The position numbers and the translations under genes were made by a program. Below the pieces are notes generated by a model. That model saw only the letters and a list, made by a program, of their open reading frames with translations. It searched no databases and was not told the origin of the DNA. This document shows, piece after piece, positions 35,001 through 47,770 of a stretch of 64,000 nucleotides of DNA. The stretch lies in assembly GCA_902702965.1 (NCBI GenBank), contig CACRXP010000621.1, positions 54,412-118,411 on the forward strand, written 5' to 3'. The stretch's first letter is position 1, and every line of letters starts with the position of its first letter. This DNA is from Spirometra erinaceieuropaei. Its lineage: Eukaryota > Platyhelminthes > Cestoda > Diphyllobothriidea > Diphyllobothriidae.

Positions 35001-37440
35001 GCAAACAATAGGTCCGAAAAAGTCATATATCCAAAGAACTTCCAACGAGAGCACATTGTATGAGAAAAATTGACGGCTAACGGTGTGGAGCGCATTTTAC
35101 GTATGAGAGCGACCAGGCTGACGTCCAACCACGGACACTGCCAGTAATAAGATGTTCATCGAAATGGTAAAATACATTTTCGGTTACGACGATATAAGAG
35201 AACGTTAAACGTAAACTGTAATATTCGCAGAGAATTTCGTTGTTAACAGCCCAAAAGTGTTGATTAAGTTCTGCTGAAGAATCTTAAATGTTTTTCTGAA
35301 CAAGGAATAAATCAGCGCTTTCGGTCTGCCGAGGATTTTTTTGTCGACAACACTTTGGAGAGCATTCTTGTCAAAAACTTATTTATATCAATCAAAGGAA
35401 CACGGCATAACGCAAGGAAGCACATTCTCATAGAACTAACACTTAAATTTCTGTTTAATAATTGGAACGACTAAATCACCACAATCGAGCTAATAATTTA
35501 TACGTCAATTCAAATTAAAGTAATTGGAGAACTTTAAAATCAAAAATAGTAATATGTTCTATCAAACGCGTTATTCGTACTCCCGTGACACGTGTTTTGC
35601 CGTCATTCTGTCGTTGGTTGACGAGCAGCGAGGGATTAGGCTTTTCAGTGTGTCCCCCATATTTAACTATGCGGTTCCAGCTATATGAACTGGTGAGAAG
35701 AATCAAGCGCATGTGTAGAGAAATACTTAGATGAAGGACATGCATTTAAGTCTCCGGGGCATAACTAATTATTGTCGGACCCCACTGTCAACGCAGATTA
35801 AAGTCGAAGACAATCCAATACTGAAGAAAGGCCACGTAATGCCTATTCCACAAATAGCTTGTGTTATGAGTTGGATGAAACGCACATAAGAAAAGAACTA
35901 TATGAAACTCCTGCCACACACAGAAACTGAAAGCGGGGGGAGTTAAACCAATGTCCTACCCTGAATACTTTCTGAGATTATTTGTTTGAATATTGTGTTT
36001 ATGTCCTGATTGTTTTTTACCATTTTTCGCTGTTGATAATTATACTTTTGTGCCAGCATTTATATTAGACAATGACTTATTTAACGTTATGTAGTTTAGC
36101 AAAATTTGATAGAATTAACCATTCGTAAGGTAACAAGTAAGACTACATAAACAGAAATGTGCCATTTTTTGAAACTCGACCGTTATCCTTACGCAGAATA
36201 ACTTTCGTAGATATTTTGAGTGGGCGGCTCATGCGTCACACTGGTTCAAAAGTGCAGTCAGTAACCTTTCTTTAGATAGGTCGTTACTGTACATTAGCGT
36301 ATAATGCGTAAAGAAAAATCTTTAAAATTTTGCATAAACCTTCCTTGTCGATAGTTGTTTTGACTTCTGCATCTAATGGTTTATTTGAAATGGCAAGTTT
36401 ACGAAAACGGGTTTTTAGTTAGCATCGTTAAAAAAGCCGTATTATCGTTAGTCGCTCTCAATGTCAGAAGTAGTTAGGCATTGTCGCAAGAAAATTTTCC
36501 TAAGTAGTATTTACGTTCTACAAAATATCAGAACGCATTATTTGACTTAACCGAAAAGGCATGTGTAATATACAAACCAAAATTATTTATGTTATATGTT
36601 TAAAAAGCATGAAACGGCCTTATGGTCACAGTTCACTACAATTTTGAATGCAGTGAATTTGCATTGGATACATAGTCTGTGTGTTCTTATTCAGTGTCAG
36701 TTAATAATGAGCTTAAGTCAAAGGATAGAATGGGTAATTTTTGCGTAATTGGTTGTTGTTTATATCTTATACAACACGCCACTTATAAAGAACAGACTCA
36801 GGTGCATTTGCGAAACAAAATAAAGCATTTGATTATTACATGAACTTTAATTAAACAGCTATTGCGTAAAACCGGCCTGTGGATCTGGTTGAGAGAGTGC
36901 ACATGCAATGCATTAGAGCTTCTACATAACTACCACTCTCTGACGGAGGCGACCACACAAGTTCCTCTTGTTATAATGATTTTGCGACTCGTCTTAACTT
37001 TGCGTTGTTGCGGTTATGTAAGGGAGTCGTGCGTTTCTTCTGATAATAATTTGTACAGAAAAGTTTCAATATAACAAATCCAACGATTCACCTAGAAAAT
37101 ATTCCTGCAAAAACAATTCCTGTGAAAAGTCGTATAACTTTAAAAATTGGAAATCGTATGACAAACCTAGAGTCGTGTACAAGTTATGTTTATTTATAAA
37201 ACGCGTGTATTGTAAGTACCCTTGCCTCTCAAACTCATCTGACATCGCTTGCGAATCGCCCGTATGAAATATTCTCTGTTAGTGACTGTTTTTCCAACAT
37301 GAGTAATTGTTTTTTTTTAAATTCGAACAGCATGGTTTTCGGTGCCATCTAAATAACTGCTTATTGCTATGTGTCTATTCCTGTTACAGAACCACAAGTC
37401 ACATTGCAACAAATATACTATACTTAATGCAATAAAGGAT
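32080..37440. other. Presumed intron sequence, copy B
   Basis: AT-rich, collinear with 11.95-16.0 kb but without MITE M3 and with roughly 1.3-1.5 kb of extra sequence overall, including an unmatched-looking stretch around 33.0-34.9 kb. At 33700-33755 a short block ('catcatgattagtttt..a') recalls the end of the repeat at 63.57 kb. No conserved open frame. Confidence 0.4.
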
Positions 37441-37661
37441 TTATTTTTAATACACTGACGCCTGCGAATATAGGTTACCGATTATTTTGCAAGGCGTTTT
37501 GAAATAACCAGAAGCGGTATCCAGTAAGAAACACTTAAAAATATCTAAACACACTTCATTTAAGCGGTATATTGCAAACTTAAATGTGCGTGCTTTATTT
37601 AACACTAGACTTTTCACAATGTGTCGTAAACTGAAGCAAGTTTTTGCGTACATCTGCTTAC

Positions 37662-37877
37662 CCGTAGAGTTTGCGTTTGACACGATGCAAAATCTAAAGT
37701 CAGCGGATACCAGTCTACAAGACCAGAGGTCTGAGTCCACGCTGCAACCGTAGTTTACAAACTGGCCTACATCACATGGATGCAGAAGCATCGATCCTGA
37801 TTGAGAAGGCAGTGGTCGTGCTGAGTGCAGGTTGCTAAATATATTACTCGCTGCAGAATCCACGAGCACACGCTGAT
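37662..37877 (-). CDS. Exon 2 of secreted-family gene, copy B
   Basis: Unrecognised family. Acceptor CTGCATTTTAG before 'atcagcgt'; donor CTACGG/GTAAGC (gcttac at 37656-37661). 216 nt, phase 1 at both ends, fully open. About 72 residues with four cysteines ('HPCDV', 'NYGCSV', 'LWSCRL', 'RFCIV') and a terminal N-S-T sequon, matching copy A residue for residue in length with about 67% identity. Synonymous and replacement changes are both common, and the splice sites and Cys are invariant, as expected of a live, fast-evolving secreted protein. The minus frame stays open well past both splice sites (37447-37920), so the ORF itself is longer than the exon. Confidence 0.6.
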
Positions 37878-40684
37878 CTAAAATGCAGTTAGCGAAAAAA
37901 AATATGGTAACACACACCAAATGTAAAAGAACTTGTCTTTTCTGAATTCGTCAAAACACGCATTTTCTTGCTGCCTGCCAGTAACTACTTCTGAAGAAAA
38001 GAAAAGTACTTTGAAGGGAGGGGTGAACATAACAGTAAAGTTGCCTTTAAGTGTAGTAAGGACATGTGTCTTCTAATTCTGAGCTTATTTTCAACCACCA
38101 AGTAGGGACATATATGGCCGGTCTTGTACTACATTTAAATTTGTCTTCTATTATTGATATATTATTAGTGGAGTAGTGCTTGATTTGAACTTTCACGTCT
38201 GTGCTGTGGTTACTTTTCACACCAGTTATCGTGTTAAATTAATAGTTTATTCTGTTCATCTCTTTGTATTACAATCAGCATTTTCAAAGTCAATAATAAT
38301 TGCCTAATCATATTTTATGTCCCTTAATTTGGGCATGCTATGGTGCCCACATTTGAAAAAGCAACAACGTGAACATTTTTGTCAAGCTGTTTTGAGAATA
38401 AAATTAGAAATTGAGCAGATACATTTGATCAACAGCAAATACATTAACGTCAAACAAAATATTTTATCAAAAGTTTTAGCAACCTTAAACATTTAAACTC
38501 ATATTTTAAGCACAGTGTACCTAAGACATTTATGTGTATATGTTAAAAAAGCTATAGATGACTTACAAGTAAACCAATCGGATTTGCAACTCAGCGTCAA
38601 GTAAATGGCTACCAAAGTAAGAAAACATGTTTTTGGCAAGATGACACAAAGTACGCCCATATTAAGACAGCCTATAGAGAACTAAATTTCGGCGACTGCA
38701 ATGGCTATTTATAATTAGGGACTGCGCGTACTCCAATTACTTCAGACATGTAATTCCGAACCAAGTAAAATGCTTGCTGCAATCTGGTTGGCGGTCCCTA
38801 TCTCTAAGCTAAGAGTCGCATAGCCATATCTCTAACAGCAATGCGAGAATTATTTCATGCTTAATTTGAGAGACAGATCGGGTTAACAATCATTGTTTCA
38901 GGAAGGAACACCTGTGTTATTTAAAATTTGGCCATTAGACTTCTATCAATTAATCTTTTTCAAAAATGCAGATAGGATTTTAGTTACCTAGTTCAAAATG
39001 ATTGTTGGGCAGTTTGTTTTGCATAAAGACATTCATGTATTAAGGAAGGCCACAAAAACTCGGACACAGAATACATTGATTTCGAATGCAAATAATTTCT
39101 AATTATTGCATTTGAACATTAGAGGGATAAAATGTGACTTGACTTTAAATAAGAATAAATGAGCCTGCGTAAATGTAGCATCGCTTTAGATAAATGCTGC
39201 AGACCAAGAACAGCAAATTATTTTTAACATTCGTAAGTGTGCTGGAGCTCGGCGCACAGTCAGGTGTGTACGTTTGCACAACTGTTTGCTACGCAATCAT
39301 TTGGTGCGCGCTTAATGATCTTTAAAGTGTCTACCCGCTTTCCTTTGTTGAGCTTTGCCGGTGCTATGTCCCAATACCTTCTACTTAATTCGTCTAACCA
39401 GTCAAAATACTCTTTTCGGGAGGGCAGCATATTCCTTGTCAACGGTGCGTTACATGGAAGTGTTACCTGGGACTGTGTATGCCGCCACCATTCAACGGAC
39501 CATATTAATTTCACTTCATTGCGATCAATGTCTTGCTGTGTGATTACCAGAACACTCAAATTCGGCTATTTATGCAACCGGGACTAGCAATCTGACACGA
39601 TTTTATGCAAACGAAGAGCCAGCTTCCCACAAAGCATTAGCAATACAGATATATGAGTAAAAAATGTAATTCCTCTATCTGGCACCTAGCTTCGGATAAG
39701 CAAATCATGGCCTTACTAGGCGGCTGCACATATACCTGGACCATCTAGCAGGTAGATCATAGAACGACACTATGAATCTCCGCGAACTTGCTCGAAAGAT
39801 TGACGGCCGCAAGGTGAGCCTGATGGAGCATTCTCCCCTTCTCTGTGGTCTTTACACATTTTTACCACAAAACAGACGCTTTGAGGTTTCATAGCGTATC
39901 CCAATGAACAAAGCATAATATTGATGGGATCGCGATGCTTCGAAAAACGCATTATTCGTCTGAAAAATAATATTTCGAAATGATTTTTATGGGATAGCAG
40001 AAGCCCAGTGGACTTTGGAAATATGGGGCTGGTCTGGTCAAGACGCGAGTAGTAGGCGAAGCCAGCCCAAGTCGAGGAAACTAGAATTCGGTATATCGAC
40101 GCCATGTCTGCTAATATATTTGATTAAAAAGCTTAAAAACCACATTTTATGCTGAATACCACTGACATCCCGTAGAACCAAAACGCAAAAGTTAGCTGGA
40201 TACGACCTTAGGTTCCCTTATAGCCTGGTAGACGTACGGACAGATGCAAGCCTTTGACGTTTGTACATCGACCAAGAACTAGTGTGAATAACCTCTGGGT
40301 AATTGAGGTAAGCATGGCTTATATCATAAATGTATGCTTCATTAAACCTCTCTCCCTGAGATGTTTCGATTCTGCAACTAATGAGGCCTGCTACAAAAAC
40401 CGACATGTTTATATTAATTGTTCAAGTCGGGAGAATGTTCGCTAGACAGTGCGAACATTGTTTAAGGTGGTAATGACAGTAAAGAGGATTCAAATCTACG
40501 TACAAAATTGCGCCAATCGAATGTATCTCTCATGCCTTTAGACTTAATATCTCAGAAGAGGTTCTTCTGCAGCAAACGTCAGTTAGGTATACATGTCGCT
40601 AGATCCCGCCGTGCACAATTGAGTAGAGTTAAGCCTCACTTTCAATATATCAAACGCCTACTTACAGTCGCAGCATCACAGGCC

Positions 40685-40924
40685 TCAGTTTTGTGATTCG
40701 TAACAAAAAATGCAGGCTGACTGCTGCCTTTTTAGTGGGACTTCACACCTTTCGCGTTTGTCCACGCATTTGCGAAGGACTACCGGCACAATTCGGTCGA
40801 TGCAGAATTTATCTTTTTGCCTAGCCTGCACCGGGCGTAACAACGCCACAAAACTTCCTACTCTAACACAGACAGCATCAAGCATCAGGATGAAAATAAC
40901 CCTCACGGTGGGCAACATGTCCAC
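40685..40924 (-). CDS. Candidate signal-peptide exon, copy B
   Basis: Counterpart of 20239-20450. 'MDMLPTVRVIFILMLDAVCV' is followed by 'RVGSFVALLRPVQARQKDKF' and a Cys-containing tail ('FCIDRIVPVVLRKC', 'KRERCEVPLKRQQ'). The frame is open 12 codons further than in copy A, where a TAG replaces a Gln codon. A possible donor at GAAAG/GTGTGA would be phase 2, not the phase 1 needed to join the exon at 37662-37877. Left as an independent candidate. Confidence 0.3.
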   Translation of the reverse strand: MDMLPTVRVIFILMLDAVCVRVGSFVALLRPVQARQKDKFCIDRIVPVVLRKCVDKRERCEVPLKRQQSACIFCYESQN

Positions 40925-40929
40925 CTACC

Positions 40930-43900
40930 GAGCTTGTCTTAAATCATCAAAAATAATTCATATCTGATCAGGTCAATGTACGTGGATCTGCCGGGTACCT
41001 TACAAGACAGCAGTGTTTAACCGGATGCAAGTACATTGGGCGAACGCAAAGGCAATTGGCAACCAGGGCGCTGAGCACTTACATAATTGGCCTTTCAAAC
41101 GAGAAAATAGAACCCCCCTCGTTCGTCTATAACGAAACACCTGTTAGATAGCGGTTCATAGTCTAAAATCCATCATGTTTGTCGATAGCACGCATATACA
41201 AGACCAACAAAGTGCTGGAGGACAACCTGCAGCAACCGCACTCGACAATATGCGGAATAGTTAGGACGATGAGTTAACTAACGAGTAATGGCGTAAAAAC
41301 GAGAAGTTCGTTGAGGTGACCCACTATCAAGTCGCTACTCATACTCCAGGGGAAGGTCTCGAATGCAGCTTTGCAAGCCAGCAAGTGCGTTGGACGAGAA
41401 CTGCTTGAAGTCTGATTGTCTGCCACCAAATCCATCAACACATATTTTAGTATACATGCTTGTTATCACGCGTCTCTTTTTTGCGACCAAGTGGCACGGA
41501 CCAACATCCAGAGACGGACGTACGTCGCCACGCCCTCTTAAGGACGGCATGGAGTCAGTCTTTTTGCGAACACTGCATTCTCCGCTCCTACCCCGTCCTT
41601 GCTTGACTACGCAACAGCAAATTGGACGTTATATTCTCTCAGACTCTGACAATGACCTCGTGCACAATATCAAAATCTAAGACGGATATATGTGCTACCA
41701 CAGTGATCACGCGTTAGTCTTCTTTGAAACAAGAACCTCGAAGAATCTGCCAATGGAGTTTGTCCTCTATCTAAGATAGTCTTGGCCACAGCCTCAAAAC
41801 GTGTTTCACTAGTTTTTATGTTTTGCACGAAACACCAACGTTGTCCTCTAGTGTTCGCGAATAACCTTAACTGGACACGAGCGCTCATCGGAAGTCTAAC
41901 CATGCACTGTGGAGCTGACGGCTCCTGTCATGCAAGCAACAGAAATACGCATGATGAATTATTTTTTCTCATACTTTATTATCTAATTTTTCAGTACTCT
42001 ACATAACACTATAAATCTGGCTGGTGAGTTTCGGTCAGTGCAACAGATTTTTGTGATGTTCTGGACTATTCAGGTGCAGTTAGTGATATCCTTCTCAGAT
42101 ATTGTCAATGCCGAGAACTGTTTACGCTTCTGTGAACACTTGGAGCGGATACTTCGTTGCCTAACAGTAATAACACACTAGCTGGATAGGAAAAACGTGC
42201 TTATAATATACATTTACAGACGCTTGTGTAATGCTCACTAGATTCTTATTTCAGGAAGCACCAGTGTTTCACCTAGGTGACAACTGAGTTGTGAAGAGTA
42301 GCTGTGTCATAACGTCCGTTGCTTGATGCGTTATGGTCGGTTTTCGTGCATAAGCCGTGAAGCCATGCACGGCTACTGAAGTTTTTTTCTGCATGATTTC
42401 TACTGACCGTGTCAAGCATTATGTATTTGAGCAGGAATGTAATAGAATTATGGGAGTCACCCAGTCTACCAGTAAATATGCTAATTTGCACCAGCTGACT
42501 AAGACCGCAGATTATGTATTTAATGAACATGTTCGTTAGTGAACGCCAATTAGGTGCTCAGCAAACATTGAGTGTGTTTAGTTATTTACACCGCTGCAAT
42601 GTAAATTAGGGTTCGCCATTTTTCATCATAAACGCAAACAAAAAGCCGTCTCAGTTGAACTTCTACGGTCCTCGTAAATCACTTTAAGACAGTGGGAGTT
42701 GGCCTTTATTCCAAGGAGAATCTTCACTTGGTGCCGTATAGAAGGACAGTTTGAGGTATGCGGGGCCAGTATAATCGACCTGCAACCAACTGTCAGTTTG
42801 AAGTGGCAATTTGCCTTACCTCAGGTCAGAGAAGGCTTGACCTGATTCCAAATGTCTAGACTGCGAGTTAGCTTACGCAGTTAACTGTCGGTTGACCGTC
42901 CGTAAGCACATTTAAGACGAAAAGCAAATTTGTTTCTATGAAGTATAAACTCAGCGATGTGCGGTTTCAGCACAACTTGCTGGAGCTTATAACTGCCAGC
43001 ACAAAAGCCATAAATAAATTTCGGCAGGGTTAGTTTACACGGGGTACGCCTTCTGCGCTGGTGCAGTTTTTGTTCACTCATTTTCGACGAAACGCATATG
43101 ACAAGCTTTTGATGTCGTGTAATGCACGTTTTGTCCACAATAGTAAAGGACATACAACTCATAAAATTAAGCGAAAGCGCGAAAAGCGTGTCGAGTTAAT
43201 CGGCCTTAGGCAGATTATCTTTCTCCTTCTTGCTCTTCCTCTGTAAGCTTGAGGGTAGATTCGTAGGCCTGACAAGTGCACACATTACGACAATGCCAGT
43301 CTTCCGCATCTTCGTCGGTAATGCTTCTTCCCATTTTAATTGCCTTATGCATCTTACTTTGAAGACTCGTATAATAAATCTACCGTTACGCGCAAGTTAT
43401 TAATACCAAGGACACGTTGAAAGCAAACCAAATTCGGTTGGCTTTCGTTAACAGCATTCACACGTAATGTATAAATGGATAGGAAAGCTGTCTGTAGACT
43501 TCGGCTGGCCACCATACTTTAAAACTCTTTTCTACTTGAAGCAGGGCATGTACAGAATTTTTTTAAACAAACAAACTAGCGGCACTCCAATAAATTACGC
43601 CAACTGAGCCACAATGATAATTGATGTTTTTTACAGAATTGTTCACTATTGAATTTCGTTTTTATAAAGAAGCTAATCCTAATTTCGGATTTTTTTATTT
43701 TTAATTTACTTATGGACCATCAGTATTAATTTGGAATTAAGGTATATTCATTTGGCGCTCATGGGGTTATTGGTAATGCTGCGCAGATTTTAAAACATTT
43801 CATTTTAGGACATTTACAGTAAGATAACTTGCCCTAATGACCCCTGATTAGACGATTGGAGGTCAAGAACAGTGTCCGTTTCTCCTTTATTAGAGTTCTG

Positions 43901-43960
43901 TAACAAAAGCGGCATCAATATTTCGTCTATGTATGCTAACAAACGGTTGGTTCCTTTTTA
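40930..43960. other. High-identity duplicated stretch with empty PLE site
   Basis: Matches 20.46-24.56 kb minus PLE-1. The empty insertion site is 41834-41845. Frames at 41335-41550, 41363-41680, 42273-42530 and 42881-43162 change ends or break in copy A, so no gene is called. 43030-43350 includes sequence with no clear match in copy A. Confidence 0.45.
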
Positions 43961-44045
43961 TGCTACGGCTGATGACGGCAGATAAGGCCGACAATGACAT
44001 TTCAGTCTCCCTTGTCTTTGTTGGTACCGTCTTATTTACGTATAT
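43960..44045 (+). mobile_element. SINE 3' fragment (copy B)
   Basis: 'ggctgatgacggcagataag', 'tgacatttcagtctcccttg' and 'tgtctttgttggtacc', matching 24560-24655. Confidence 0.6.
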
Positions 44046-44182
44046 GCGTATATGTGAACATTCATTTGCGTGTGTATACATATAAGTATGCATACGTTAT
44101 ACTCACGACAGTTCAATGGAGCAAAACATAACTGTTGCCAACGTGCTTATTTTGAAAGTCTATGTAAAGAGCAATTCTGACT

Positions 44183-45381
44183 TCCTTACGTAGTATTGAC
44201 GCAAAAACAGTTAATTTAATATGCAACTGTTCCGTTAGTGCAGCTGGTTGCACAATAACGCGAAAAATAGAAAACTAAACGTATATGTGCTTTGACTTTC
44301 CCGTTAGACCAAAACATGTTTGAGCGTCCTACCAACTTGACAACATTTGATAGGGTGCGTGGTTTAAATCACCTGGAAAAACGTCACTGTGATACGTGGA
44401 ATTTAAGCGATTGCCAGGATCATTTGGATTGAACATTATACTTACGGCAGCAGTTCCACTGAGTCATCCATTAGTTTGTTTAGAAAGCTGAATGGACTTT
44501 CATCAGTGAATATGTTAATTCTCATATCGGATAATATAAGCAGATGATGAGCGGCATTTCGCCAAAATTGAAATTCGTCATCCAACATCCAACAGTTGCA
44601 TGTGCCATTTTCCTTAGTGGATGTGGACTGGCCGATAGTGAACGACGCAGACCAGGATGCGAACAGATAAACGAGTTCTAGTCGCTGGATGATCTGTCCA
44701 GCAAACGAGCGGCAATTGATTTTGCGTTCGCGTGTGGTATTGTGTAAAAATCAGAGGCCAAATAAGAACGCACGATAATGTCGCCGTCGAAAAATATGAC
44801 TTCAGTTGCTTTGTAGAAGAAAGGCAATGGAGAGAACAATGCATCCAACAGGGATTTACGGTAATTCTTAACAAAGAACGACTCTGGATAATTTTTTATT
44901 CGCAAGTGCGATTTTCCCAATGGTAATTGAAATATCCGGACGAAAGACGACTCTAAATTGTGCGTGAAATAGTAAGAATAAAGAATGCATCGTGACGGCA
45001 AGCATACCGAGGAAGGAAGGGCGATAGGTTTTGTCTTATTCATAAATCAAGCAGCAAATTAAAAAAAAATTCCAAGCTTGCAAACCATAGAGGGTCATGT
45101 TACACAACAGCCGATTATTTATGGATGAACGTGAGGAAGAAATGCATGCACTTCCTACTTTTAAACCATCTTCAGAAATGTTGTCGTTTTTATCTATTCA
45201 AAATCAAACAGATGGGGAAATGCCGCTGGGCAACCTGCGGGGTCGCTATAGTGAGTCCTCGTTTTATCACTGATGGCCAAGGCCAATATTTAGTTCGCTA
45301 TTAAATCAAAATTATTTCCCCTTGCTTAACATTTTGGATGATAATATTTGTCGTTTCACCAGAACAGGGACAAGTCAAAAC
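44183..45381. other. Unique sequence, no gene recognised
   Basis: A minus frame at 44678-44926 ('FVKNYRKSLLDALFSPLPFF', 'EVIFFDGDIIVRSYLASDF') looks somewhat protein-like and has a CAG acceptor-like site before 'agtcgttctt' near 44890. It has no second copy, no domain and no poly(A) signal close after its stop. Not called as a gene. Confidence 0.3.
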
Positions 45382-45552
45382 NNNNNNNNNNNNNNNNNNN
45401 NNNNNNNNNNNNNNNNNNNNNNNNNNNNNNNNNNNNNNNNNNNNNNNNNNNNNNNNNNNNNNNNNNNNNNNNNNNNNNNNNNNNNNNNNNNNNNNNNNNN
45501 NNNNNNNNNNNNNNNNNNNNNNNNNNNNNNNNNNNNNNNNNNNNNNNNNNNN
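45382..45552. other. Assembly gap, 171 N
   Basis: Run of N. Translations running through it are meaningless. Confidence 0.99.
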
Positions 45553-47768
45553 ATAAACATATGTACTATATACATTTATCTGCCTATACATATATTGTGT
45601 TATATACGGGTGTGCATTGTGTTACTTGTTATATAAACTCAGCGAGAGGGTGATAGTACATGAGGAAAAGGACGTCGTTTGGATATGATTGCTAGGAGAA
45701 AAAATGATTTAAAGAACAGTGTAAATTTTTAAATTTTGTCAGCTTTTAGTGACCATCGCATTCTGAAATATGCGTACATTTAAAGCTTACCAGAGACAAA
45801 AGACTGTTCTTTAAGCGAGAAATATGTGTCACAACTTCTGCATAACAAGCAATCTAAATTTGTTTCAAGAATCAAGGGTTCATACGGTGGGTAAATGTCC
45901 GAGCTAAGTTAATGACATTTTCGGACATAATCTCACAGAACATCTGCAAATGGAATTAATGCGTTATATATTTTTGACAACTTTCATCGAGGTTGGATGT
46001 GGTTAGGTTCACGGTTGATGTGTCATTCGGTTATGTTTAGAAATGCGAATCATAACACGTGGAAAGGTTAGAAAAACAAACCTTAATTTACTTTATAGAA
46101 TCATATTATATGTGTCAGTTGACTATTTTGACATGCGATTCAAGTAAGAGGGAGAAAGTCGTTTTGTTTTGAAATTTTAATTTCAGCATATTTGGGAAAA
46201 ATTAGTTTTTTTACTGCACGCAAAACATATTAATTTCTAAACGTCTTTCACAAAAAGAAACGACATTGCGGGTCACAGCTTACGCATTTCTGTATCTGAA
46301 CACTGAGATGGCGCGCCAGAAAGGTCTATGCAAAATGTGCTGGTATACCGAAGTAAGACAGGAGATCAGCCGGAGGCCACAAGGCATGAATCGAAAGGAC
46401 TGCATAGAGAATGCAAGGAATGGGCGACGTCATTCAGAATTCGGACAAAAAACTGCTTATCCGTTTTAAGATAGCATTGTAAAATAATATCGATTAAAAA
46501 TACACAAGAAAAATCAGCAGCAGATGATAAGAGACAAGGGACTCGTTCTATAATAATCAGACCATTCCCAGCAAAGCAGAACAATTGGCGGGAGACCAAC
46601 AAAGAATAAGAGGAAGAATTCAGACATTTTAAATTGACAGACTAAGGGTTGAGGTGTGGAAAGTATAAAGACGAAGATTGTCATAAAGACTTCACGAACT
46701 TTAGTGTAAATGGACTCAGCCTGCAAGAAAAATAGAAGAGTTGGGGACGACGTAATCTGCAGGAATCTAAAAGATGATAACACGATGGACAGGATGTCAA
46801 AGATTGCAGAACAAGGAGCAGACCGCAGGCGGAAAATACGCCGAATCGATTTATGATTGTGTATTTGATCTGAAGATGTGTTCGATTTTTTAAAGGGTGG
46901 CCAGTTACCACATTCTCACCACACAGAATTGATAAGCGGGCGTTTGGGATCTCAGATCATACATGTTGAGGCTAAGGAGGTCAGGGTATAAAATGCTACC
47001 TTGGGAAGAACTGTGGTTTTTCTTTTATGAGACTGGACAAATTAAGTGCGATGAAAAATGCAATCGCACACCTAAAAGAAATTCCAGCCACAGAGCCGCG
47101 CGCACGGTATTGTGGACAGAGAACTAGTCAAGAAAAGGAATTGCATACTCACAAAAAACTCTTATCTATTATCTATGGGCTTAGTAAACCACTCGAGCAA
47201 CAGCATTCAAAGTGCATTAGCGTGCAAATGGGAGCAAATGGTTTACTATTCGGGGCAAATCGTCCAGTAGGCCTTGGCAGTGCGGAGGAGCAGGCAAAAA
47301 GATTTGGGATCAAACGTGACGGATTGTTAGCGTTAGGAGTATTCTCACTGTACGCAAAGCGACGGTAATCTTCGACGGCTACGGGCGTGTACGTGTGCAT
47401 GTACGTATAGTCATGTTGACGAGCAAGCCAAAATTGCATCAAGAACAAAACCGGATGATGTTGCATTTGACAGAAATATAGCTGCGCCACAAATGCGCAC
47501 TAGTAGCACATTTCTTATCGGCATAAATTGTCCTTATCTAGAAATTTCTTTTGTTAGGCGGTCCATTAGGCAATTGAAAAAGAGTATATTTCTTTGGTTC
47601 TGAATTGCTTTATGGAATTTGCTGAAAAAGATTCTATCCGAAATCTCCCCATAGGTTTCGTTTATCATGATATTAGGTAAATACATCTAAAAATGCCGAA
47701 TTGTAATAATCCAGTATGTACCGTTCTAGATAACAGCTTCCTTGAACTTCAGTCAGTTTAAGGTAGTA
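45553..47768. other. No gene recognised
   Basis: 46.25-47.4 kb is purine-rich on the plus strand, with frames at 46266-46469 and 47027-47368 (+). The second begins 'MRLDKLSAMKNAIAHLKEIP' and is 113 residues, with no recognised domain, no splice or poly(A) support and no second copy. Confidence 0.4.
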
Positions 47769-47770
47769 TA

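Larger units (their letters stand above)
26600..44182. repeat. Segmental duplication, copy B
   Basis: Partner of 6430-24782, same orientation. It lacks PLE-1 (empty site 41834-41845), lacks MITE M3 (near 35.9 kb), has a single unit of the block tandemly repeated in copy A (about 38.35-39.6 kb), and has an extra zinc-finger-repeat segment at about 30.1-30.9 kb. Both coding exons of the minus-strand gene are intact. Confidence 0.8.

Noticed and set aside
39237..39587. Frames on both strands over the same bases, with counterpart at 18890-19138
   Set aside because: The minus frame has several stops in copy A. The plus frame stays open in both copies ('SQYLLLNSSNQSKY') but lacks splice or poly(A) support and is degenerate in the third unit at 17.8 kb. 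Kept only as a curiosity.
44678..45043. 121-codon minus frame containing 'LPLGK'
   Set aside because: The 'PLGK' similarity to the family terminal exon does not extend further, there is no acceptor at the matching place, and it has no second copy.
45301..45653. Open frames through the N run
   Set aside because: They exist only because N is not read as a stop.
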